Origin: Heloderma charlesbogerti
Taxonomy: Eukaryota > Chordata > Lepidosauria > Squamata > Helodermatidae
DNA: 64,000 nt
NCBI GenBank assembly: GCA_026122225.1
Contig: JANEZZ010002660.1
Location: forward strand, 614,501-678,500
Direction: 5' to 3'
Translations under genes and position numbers: made by a program
Part shown: positions 35,601 through 46,600 of the stretch, one piece after another
Numbering within the stretch: position 1 is the first letter of the stretch
Layout: every line of letters begins with the position of its first letter
The notes under the pieces: model-generated
Told to the model about the DNA's origin: nothing
The model's database searches: none
What the model saw: only the letters and a program-made list of their open reading frames with translations

Positions 35601-38600
35601 TTGACCTAATGAATTCCTGCCTGCCCTGCTAGAACAAATAATGTGGCAGTCCTACTCTGTCATGGGTCAATTAAACCAGCTCTGCAACGGCATTTATGCC
35701 ACATCCACATTTGGTAAAACAAGAAAGGGTCTTGCAGCACTTTAAAGCCGGGGTGTTGAACTTATTCCAACTTGAGGTCTGAATTCAATTTTGGGGAAGC
35801 TTTAGGGGACTGCATTCTGGTGGTGGACAGGGGCAAAAATACCAGGGCATTTCAGCCTTTTAGAATAGGGGGAAAACATGCAAAGGCCAGGAAACCACCA
35901 AACAATTGGTGGTTGGGTAAAAGGGGCAGGGCCAGGGCAAGGAGCGTTGCCAGCGGGAGAAGTCCAGACTTCAATATGCCTACCTTAAAGGCTAAGATGA
36001 GCTTTTATGGACTAGAGCACATCAGTTGCATAAAGTTAGTTGAGAGAGAGAGAAAGCCATGCAACGACAGACTTTATAGGTTGCATTCATTCATTCTTTG
36101 TCTCCTCTGTCAACAAGAGGGGTCGGATGCAAAAGAGGGCCGGACTCCCTGCACCTTTAAGAGTTGAGTGGAAAGGGGGGTTTCAGCAGATGTCGCTTGC
36201 ATTACAAGCATTACAAATCTCCTCTTCTATACAAGTATTCCAGGTTCAGGACCGCCATCCTCTTTGCACCTGACCACAAAGAGTTCATGCATCTGGTGAT
36301 GGGTTCCTCCCACGAAAGTCACATTAGATCAATCTGTCTTTAGGGTGTTGGGGGGGGGGGGCAGCCTGAGGGCTGAATTCAGTTTTGGTGAACCTCATTC
36401 CAGCGGTGGGAGAGGCCAAGTGCAAAAGGGGTGGAGGCAATACTACAAAAAAGTACCAGCATATTGTACCTTAAAGCTGTTACTGCTAGTAACTAAGAGC
36501 ATCTCTACAGCAGCCTAGGAACGGAAAGGTTCCTCTTGTGCAAGCACCGAGTCATTACTGACCCCTAGAGGGACGCCATTTTTCCTCCACGTTTTCCTGG
36601 CAGACTGTATAGTGGGGTGGTTTGCCATTGCCTCCCCCAGTCCTAACTATCTTTCCCCCAGCGAGCTGGGTACTCATTTTACCGACCTCGGAAGGATGGA
36701 GGGCTGAGTCGACCTGAGCCAGCTACCTGAAAACCAGCTTCCGCTGGGATTGAACTCAGGTCGTGGGAAGAGTTTTTGTTGCATTACTGCCGCCTACCAC
36801 TCTGCGCCACACGAGCCTAAAACCCCGCATTTAAGAGGGGGCTTTCTGCTTCTGTTTTAAATGCAGGATCATGACGGAGTCCCTTGACACAGGCTCCTCT
36901 TTCCCCCTCCTTCTCCCCCTTATCTGAGTCTTCCACTATCTTTCATTGACCTTGCTCCTCTTCTTGCGGCTTTTCCTTTTTCACAGAGGGAACTCAAGCA
37001 GAACACAAGTGGGGTAATTTGATAGCTCATTATCTCTGATCTATTTAAAGACGGAATAAAGGTCATTTAGTGCAGGAGATGCCCTGGAGATTTCACGATG
37101 TCATCTAAAGGGCCCAGAAACTTCCATGAGTGAGCAATCTCAAGAGCAGGATAAAAGCTCCATGTGAAGAAGCCCTAAGACATAGGAGAGGCACTTCAAC
37201 CTTTTCGAATGAGGAAAAACTGCACAAAAGCCAGGAAGCCACCAAACAATCTATGGCTGGGAGAAAGGTGGTGTGGCAAGGTGTGGTGGCTGGGCCATCT
37301 GGGGAGCTTTGGAGGGTCAGAGTAGGATCCCAGGAAGGTTGAATTTGGCCCCCAGGCCTGAGGATCCACACCGCTGCTTTAGGGTGCCACAAGACTCCTT
37401 CCTGTTTGGGATCAATTTGCCATGTTCAATAAAGGTATCTAAAAATGGCTGCCTTTGTTTGGTGATGAGCTCTCCTTTCCTCCGCTTGAGGTTGCCAACA
37501 TTTTTTTTACTTGCTCCTGGTCCTTTAAGAGAAGCTTGGCTGTGATTAGCAGGTGATCATCTTAATCTCCACACTGAAAATATTTGCCTACTGGTTTTTG
37601 AAGATGAAACTTCTATTAAAGAGGCACAGGAGCAGGCCATGTTCTTTTTTCTGGTCAGGTGGCAACCCTACCCCAGAATACCATTTACAATTATGTTGTT
37701 CTGACCACACTTTATGTATTTTAGCTCTTGACATTTCAGGCTACACTGCTAGGATTGCCACCCATTTTTCTAGTGCCTTTAATGGATGCATGACAGTCAG
37801 AAATTCAGCAGGAAATGCTTTTCCTGGCATGCAGCTGCTTTTGGTGAAAAATGGTGGCCCTACTGAATTTTTGCCTAATGTACACAGAATTACTGTCAGA
37901 AAGCAAGGAAGCACCCCAAATGGAGTGGGGTCTACTGTTCAAGACCTGCTCTTAATTTCAGGCAGCTAGTTAGAAAGCTTTGTAATTGCAGGATTGCACC
38001 TGTCAAGTTAAGTTGCCAATGTTTTTAATGGGCTAGGCTCCTATGCTTTTAAACAGCAACCTGATGGGTGAAAAAGAGCAAACAATGTTTTTCCTATCAT
38101 GAAGATAAAGTGGGGGGAAAACACTAGCTGCTAAATACCAGTGTGCCAGGTGATTGTCAAATGCACAGGAGAGAGGTCAGGTAAAAAAAAGCTGCAACTC
38201 TACCTGCAAACTCTTTCTTTGCCATTTTATTTATTTATATATACATACAATTTATTACCTGCTTTTCATTATAAAATAATCCCAAAGCAGGGCACAAAAT
38301 GAATAAGGGTGCAATCCTACGCAGGTTTAGACAGAAAAAAGTTCTACAACTCCTAGCATTCCCCAGCCAGCCGTGGCTGGGAGATGTAAGACTTTTTAAC
38401 ATGCATAGGATTGTGCCTTCAAACACAATCACATGGCATCAACTGATAAAACCGTAAAACAAGAGGACAGAAACACAGATAAGTTTACAGTACGCAGTAG
38501 CACAGATTAAATCAAAACTCATGATAAAGTGACGACAGAGTTTTTTTTGTGTAGTGAGTATTTCTTCTAAATATGCTCTATATCATAAGTTCTCACATTT

Positions 38601-40636
38601 ACCACATCCTGATGAATGACTGGAAACTATGGTACTCCAGGATATGGTAAACCTCATAAATATACCACCCAGAGGTGCATTCTGAAGAAATGCTGATGAT
38701 GTAAGAAATGACAAGAAAAAGAAAAATCACCCCATGATTATTTATTGCATCACAAAATCAAAGTGAGAATCTGGCCTTAGATAGTTTTGAAGAATTAGTA
38801 TTGAACAAAATAAATACCTAGAGTTTCCAACATTTTTACTGACCCTTTCTCCTATGTCTTTATGCGTGTTTTAATTTGTTGACTTTCACAGGTGAGCATG
38901 TTTATCTCCAGGCTTGAAAAAGCTTCATCTGCTGATTTCAGAGGGCCAAGCTATTGTTAAATGCACAGGAATACACTGTGCTGCTTGTTGCTGGTCAATT
39001 GGCAGCAACTTTCATTTCAGTTCTTCCCCCTTTTAGCACCACTAAAAACAAACAGAAGTCTCCACCTTGGCCTGATCTGTTTAACGGGTCATTCCATTTC
39101 GTGGGTGGGGGCGGGGAAGCAGAACGGAGCTTTTGCTCAGTTGATGCAAGTGAAGATGTTTTGATCCTGGTTATTTTTTTATTGGAGGTGTGTCAGCCAA
39201 AGTCATTCCTCTGATCCTTTTCCATCAGAGTAGATATAATACTGGCTAAAAACAGGCGGGGGTGGGTTGGTGGGTAGAGAAAGATCACAAATAATGGGGC
39301 TTTGATTTATGGTTTTCTCATAGCTAGAGGCAATTCACTGAAAATATGTGCCTTTTAGATGCGTCAATAGTATTTTCTCTTGCCTGTAATCCACAGCACC
39401 AAATGAAATGAGGACCAGCTTTAGAAATGCAAGGCTTCCAACAAAAACCATCAAGGCAGGGTCTCCTAGCCAGTCCAGTGAGGGATGAAGGGGTATGCAA
39501 ACTGAGAGCCCCCCACCCCTGGTAGGGTTGCCTTGTCCTGAACATCCCAGGCCCTGAAATATCAGGGCCCGAAACAGAAACCTAGGGATGGCCCCTGGCG
39601 ATGTCACAGGGTGTCGCCAGGTGGACCCAAGGGCACCTATTTTGCCATACACAAGTCTTTTGCTACACAGTTCAACCCACCAACTCCCCCTCCCAGACAT
39701 TTCTCCAGAATAACAACACAAAGAAAGCAATTTGTGGCAGCGCCCACTTATTGGAAACAATAAGTGCAGGGGAGGGGGAGAAACCCATTTCACACACAGG
39801 CAAATTGAGCCAGCAGGGAATTAAAGTCAATCACAGCAAGTGAGTGGATGAGTTTGGGTTACATAATCACAGCATACAAAGTTCACAGAACCAACAGAGA
39901 GCAGCCTTCTTTTTAAAGTGGCTTTAAAAACCACCCCAATTTATCCAGGATATGTTCACAACACAGAGGAAGGCATTTGTAGACAAGCCCAGTTCTCCTA
40001 GATTTAAATTAAAGGGAGATGGGAGACCAGGAAACCCATTTCACACACAGGCAACCTGAGACAGCGGGCAATTAAGTATCAATAACTGTAAGTGGGAGAG
40101 TTTGGGTTACATAATCCCATGATTTAAAAAAACAACAACCCCACTTTGGCCCAGCAAGCACTAAACAGGGGGAATTTAGCCAGGAATATGTGTTGACTTG
40201 CATCACCGAAAGGAAAAAAAGGATTTTTAAAACCACATGATCACAAAGTGACTCAGATGCACTATATAGCAAAACAAAATGGATTTGAGGCCTAAATTTA
40301 CAAACAGTTCAATCCACCAACCCCACCCCCCACCCACTCGCAAATGTATCCAGAATAACAACACAGATAAAGCCATTTCTAGAAGAGCTGGCTTCTCCAA
40401 CACTGAAAGCGGAGGGGGAGGGGGGAAGAACCAATTTCTCTCGCACACACATGTGCTTACATGGGAGTAAGTCCCATTGAATTCAGTGAGACTCCTGTGA
40501 GACTTACTTCTGAATAGACCTACGTACATGCAGCGAGACTTACTTCTGAGTAGACCTAGCTAGGATTGCTGTATATATCCCATCATTTAAAAACACTTGG
40601 TACACACAAGCAAATAATGCTAATGTGTATTCTAGC

Positions 40637-40675
<39 letters not shown>

Positions 40676-43600
40676 CATCATCATAAGTTATAGCACCATA
40701 CATTCAAAAGGATTTATAGTAAAGATTTATAGCCCATGGCGGGGCTGCTGTTCCTGACTTGTTCACCAATGATCGCAAGAGGTCGGCCAGGGCCAGCCTC
40801 TCAGGATAGCCTGTAGGAGGGAGTGGCTGGCCAAGGGGGTGGGCAGGCTGCTGTGGTGGCTCCAGCTATGGCCGCCCACGACAGAAAGATGCGGCAGGCC
40901 CGTGCGCCCCCCATTCCTTTTCCAGGCGCAGTGGAGTCACCACTTCCATCCACCTCCTCCTCCTGCTCGGGGACACCCCCGCCCCCAGTTGTTGGAGAGC
41001 TCTCGCCCAGAGATTTCCCTGCTCCCGTCTCGTCTGGAGACTCCAGGCAAGGCCCGGAGTCCTGGGAACGCTACCCGACCTCCCAAGACCTCTCACTTGA
41101 TGGCCTCGCCACATTACCAAGCCACATGACATATTATGTTTTCAGATCTTCTCTTTCCAGTTCTCCGTCACAGTGCTGTGCAGGGACAAGCCATTGCACC
41201 CCGCCCCATCCTGAATCTTTTGGGCTACCCACATTCCAGGTCTTAATTCAGAATATCACCTTGGCCTTATCTAGTTAAGATGAAAGGAGACCAAAGAACC
41301 ACAGGGTGTTTTGGTAGGGGGATGCTGTCCAGCTTGCTCTGGACACCCCACTGTCTCCACCATCTGCTTCAGAGTTCAGCCAGCTACCCCACCTTGTGAG
41401 CCAGAGGCGCTTGTTTGAATTGGAATCTGTGAAGCGGGGTTACAAACTACACATACCAGTGTTGGCCTCGTAGTCTCCAATAAATCTCTTTGTGAGAAAG
41501 CGCACGATGAGGGCTGCAAAACAAGAGCAACAGAAAAAGACCTTTTAATCAGAGTCAGAAATTGCCACTTTTCGCCGGTGTGCAGCCTGCAGCGGCATTT
41601 AAAAGTGCCATTTTCAGCCACAGTACTGCATGCATTTAATCAGGATCAGTAACGGGGCTGGGTGAGGACTTGTTCAGCAACCAAGGGCAATTTCTCAGGG
41701 CGTGCACAATGCAATAAGGCAGCCTTCCCCAACCTGGGGCCCTCAAGATGTTTGGACTAAAAGTTCCATCTTCCCCAGGCCACTGGCCATGCTGGCTGAG
41801 GGGAGGGATGCATGGGAGTTATGGCCCAACACACAGCGCACTTATGGCTGCAATACGAAATCACCCCCCAATTCACATCATCATCATCCTATGAACATAG
41901 TGGCTATCACATTGTTCTTTGATATTCTCTAGATTCAAACATCTCTCCACTATCAGGAGGGCTAGAAACTTAGCGCATTCAAAAGGAATAGCCAGAACTC
42001 TCGGGATCCTAATTACAGCCCCAGAAAAATGACTCCCAGGTCAGCAGTTCTAGCCCAGGTTGATACAATTTCCATGCCACAACTCGGAAAATATGTGGGG
42101 CTCACAATACAGATCTCTAGCAAATTAAGCCACAAGTATCCCAACAGATGGTCATGAGGATTATCTCTATTTGGGGTTTTCCCTGGGAGTTGATGAACTA
42201 CAATAAGGGTGCAATCCTATGCATGCGGAAATGGGGGGGGGGAGTCCTACAACTCCCAGCATTCCCCAGCCAGCCAGGCTGTCTGGGGAATGCTGGGAGT
42301 TGTAGGACATTTTTTCTGTTTCAACATGCATAGGATTGCACCCTAAGGGCGCAATCCTATGCATGCTTAGGCAGAGAAAAGGCCTACAACTCCCAGGCTG
42401 GCTAGGGAATGCTGGGACCTGTAGGCCTTTTCTTTGCCTAAACATGCATAAGATTGCACCCTAAGTCACTCAAATCAAGCTCTTGTTAGGGTTTGAAAGT
42501 TGATTTGGGATCAAGCTTCCTTCACAAGATGCTTAAATGTAGCTGTGGTGTGTAAAATGGTTGTGGATTTATTAATGAAAACTCCACAAACTGAGCTACA
42601 AAGCAATCATAATCCAAACCTTCTAGATTTAAGGTCAATACTCTTACGGCACCACTCCCATTAAGTTTGATGGCACTTTCTCCCAGGGAAGTATATATAA
42701 GATTACAAGCAGGAACATTCGATGTTGCCATGTTTAATGTTACCTCTTTGCTAGAAATGACCCTGTTTGTACACTTGGAAAAGGCTCACATTTATTGTCT
42801 TTTTTTTCATGGCTCTCTCGCATCCCTTCATTAGGAAGGCTGGGAAACCGTGGTCGCTGAAAATTGCTGCCTCTCTTATATGAAATGGAATGCCTTCCCA
42901 CAGTGCCTTTTAGCCCAGTTTATTGTTTTGAGGAAATGAACCACGTGATATATACACACACTTCATATCTAAAACTTATTGCAGGACAGAAAAGCGATGA
43001 CACAGATGCCCTGGTTTCATGGGAGCTTTCCGAGGCTGCCGTCTAGATGTGGGTGGAACTTTATGTTATGGTCCAAACATGGAGTTCCCCAACATCGTCT
43101 TTGCCCCCTGCTCATATGAGCAAGGGGAGCGTTTCCAGGGAAGAATCGGTAAGGCACAAGGGAATGCTTAACCGTTTTGCTTCCCACTGATTCTCCAAGA
43201 CAAATGTTCCCTGCTGGCTGTTTTAGCCAGGATTCCACCCCCCACCCCACCCCACCCCACCCCCGCCCAGCCTGACTCCAAGATGAGAAGTAAACTCCGG
43301 AAGTAAATTCTGTCTGGGAAAAACCAGACTTGGGAAGGGGGTGTTGAAGTTGAGAATGGGAAGGGGGCTTTGGAAGCTCACGTTTGCTAGCATGTAATTC
43401 CACCTTCAGTGGTTTGCAGACTACATTCCAGGGTTCCTCAGTGGGCTTATGTTACCAGACGGGGAGCAGGGATTACTTTTCCTCCTGGTGGAGCCCTTCT
43501 TTATGTGGGTTCCCCAGGAAAATAATCCCCCCCCCCCAGTCTCATAAAAAATTGGCTGGGAGCGTGGTGGGATCTGTTCTGAAGATTTTTGAGCAATTCT

Positions 43601-46600
43601 CATTGAGAAAACTTTCTAAAGCAAATGCCTAGAAGGGTCTTTTTAAAAAGAATTGGAAGTGCAAATACATACACAGGAAGGGGTTTTGTTTTGCTGTTGA
43701 TTTTAATCAAGACTAGGCAATAGCAAAGATGGAAGTGGCGAATGGATCTATTGTGGTCTAACTTCCAGAATCAGAGCAGAACTCTGCTTGGGAATCCAGT
43801 TGTGAGAGTGACCGTGAAGGAGCAAGGGAAAGAGAGGCAAGAGAGAGGAAAGAAAAGGGGGGGGGGAGCATAAAGAAAGGATGCTTGAATTGCAAATTGA
43901 ACTTGCCAGAGTAAACCTCCAGACACCCAACAATGGAGCCAGAAGTTAGCTGGTAGATTCCAGACATCTTCCCAAGTTCGCCAGAGACAGTGATACTGAA
44001 GCCTTTTTCACTTCACATGAAAGGGCCTGAATGGACTTTGGAATACCCAAGGAACAGCACATGAAACGCATATACTCTCAGATCACTGGTAGACTGGAAG
44101 AGGTGTACAAAGATATGGCAGATTCGGAGCATAATGATTATGATCTTTTTAAAAGCAGAATCAGGACACGCTTTGGATCAACTGCTGAACAAAGCTGGGG
44201 GAAATTCAGGTCTCTGACTTTCTTTCAGATGGGGGGCCATTTAGAACAGCTTTTAATGCAATGGTGGCAAAGTGAAGGAGGCCCATTTGCCAGTTCTGAG
44301 GGCCAGAGACTTTATCAACTTATAGGAGTGGAACAATTCCTTTTATCCTGCCCTCCAAAGCTTTATGAAGAAGTAGCCAAGCAGTGCCTGCAAACAGTTG
44401 CCAAAAGCCACAGAAATAGCTGACGAAGTGATGCTTCTGCGAGAACCTCAAGCGAGGAAACCTTTGGCGGGAGACAAAGCAATGGAAGCTGCCCCAATCT
44501 TCTGAAAGAGCACTCCACAACTTGGACTATAGATCCCAAGAGCCCAGGGCTATGGTTCCTTCCAACAGACCAGGAACATGGATGAGTGAACGAGCAGGCT
44601 GCAAGGATGTAGAAGAGGAGCAACTCCAGGGGGCTCTTGTCAGTGGGCCTCTGTTGGGCTGTGGGCCCTTGGCAGGTGCCTCAGAATGGTACCTTTGGCG
44701 CCGGTCCTGATCAGGAGTTCCTCAGTAAGAAGACCGATAAACATGGACAAGCTTCTTCAAATGCGGGTGTGTTGTAGGGCATGCTCTTAGTTTACACAGG
44801 GAGGAGAGGCCCAGTAAGTTGAAGGTGGCCAGGTGTTCTCCTTTACCTAGGGCATTCCTGTATTTGAAGGGCTGCCAGTCCTCTACCTGAAGAGCTGTCC
44901 AATCCAAATCTACTTTAGCAATAAAGAACCATAAGGAGGGCCCTGGAGTTGCCCATCGACAAACGTTGGCACTCGGAGAGTGGACTGTGCAGGCACACAG
45001 GTCACTTGATCATTGTTTCCCCACTATGGGAAGATATATTGTATTTCTACTGAAATTATAGTATTTTTCCAAATTGGCATCTATACATATAAATTAGCAC
45101 ATGTAAAATTATGCAGACCTCTTTCGTCCTCTTTTTTGGCAATGGTTACTCGAATCCTTATTGAGGGAACATCAGGGCCTGCTCCGGTTGGACTGCCTCC
45201 CCCCTCCCCCCGGAGATGAGAGGTGAAGCAGGGCCATTCCACCAGCCCTGCTGGAAATCTGCTTTATGTTTTCATTTTCCCTCTCCACCTCACTTTCCTT
45301 GTGTGTTGTGTCTTTTTAGAGTGTAAGCCCGCAAACAGGGACTGTCTTATTTTACTGACTGATTGTAAGCTGCCCCAGGAGCTTTTTTTTTGGCTGAGGA
45401 ACAGGATAAAAATACGACCACCACTACTGCTACTACTGAGTTGTGCACCCCAGGACCCATCCCAGAATTCTCTGCCAGCAGCAAGGATCCTGTGGTGGAC
45501 ATGCAGGGTCTCTGTCCACTGCATTTGACAATCCATGGATCATAGAATCATAGAATAGTAGGGTTGGAAGGGGCCTACAAGGCCATCGAGTCCAACCCCC
45601 TGCTCAATGCAGGAATCCAAGTCAGAGCATCCCCGACAGGTGGCTGTCCAGCCTCGTCTTGAATGCCTCTAGTGTGGGAGAACCCACCGCCTCCCTGGGT
45701 AATTGGTTCCATTGTCCAATTACATTGGATATTAGAGACTATTTCACTGTGATTGTTGCCCATGTCACCTGCCTCATCTTGCCTGGCAAAAACGTCCACC
45801 TAGCTGTTCTAAACGTGAACCTGAATGACTGGACATGACCAGGACCGGCATCGAGGGCAGGCATGGTCAGGCACCTGCCTAGGGCCCACACCCCAGCAGG
45901 GGCCCACTGAGAAGAATCTCCTGGAATTGCTTCTCCTCTTCCCCCTTGCAACCATCTTGTTCACCTGCCTCTCGCTCTGGCCCAGACAACGGTGGAGGTG
46001 AGCAGGCGGAGGAGGAGATGCCGTGGCCTCCCTGCTCCCTGCCTGGCAAGCAAGCAAGTGGCAGCAATGGTGAGAAAGAGAAGGAGGAGCAACAGCAGCT
46101 GGTGGCGGTGAGAAGGGAGACTCCCCAAGGGAGAGGCCCACTGGGGGTGTCTTGCCCAAAGACCCTCAGAATCCTGGAGCTGGCACTGGATGCGAGTGCC
46201 TCTTTCCTCCCTCTGCTGCTTGCAGAGTTTTGCTAGGATCTCAGAGCAGACTGCTAGGAGCCACTTGTCTTCCGCCAGCAGCAGATCACTCCCCAAGGAA
46301 TGGCTGACGGCCCTCCTGTGGGCGCCTTCCACTCTCCTCCCGCTCCTGAAGGGCGGGGCCCAGGCACACTCTGAAAACTGAGGCCCTGAGCGCCCAGCCT
46401 CCCACAAGAGGGTCTGGTGCTAACCAGTTAGCTGTCAAGCCTCCCATGTTCAGGCAGACCTTTCCCCCCAGCAGTGCTTTTTGGGGTATTCCAGGGATGT
46501 GCTAAGGGGCTCGTCTGGGTGGTTTGCTGGCCAGGTGGTTGGTCAGAGCTGTTGCTTGTGAGGCAGACAGCGGTTGGTGCTCACTCTGTTGCAGGCGGAG

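Noticed and set aside
40823..41278. Proline-rich 151-residue frame as an exon of the RASL11-like gene or a new gene
   Set aside because: Opposite strand, no splice support, and exons 2 and 3 already join in phase without it.
44031..44423. Intact SCAN-domain host gene
   Set aside because: Stops upstream and a frame change downstream, with gag-like neighbouring sequence, point to a dead retroelement.
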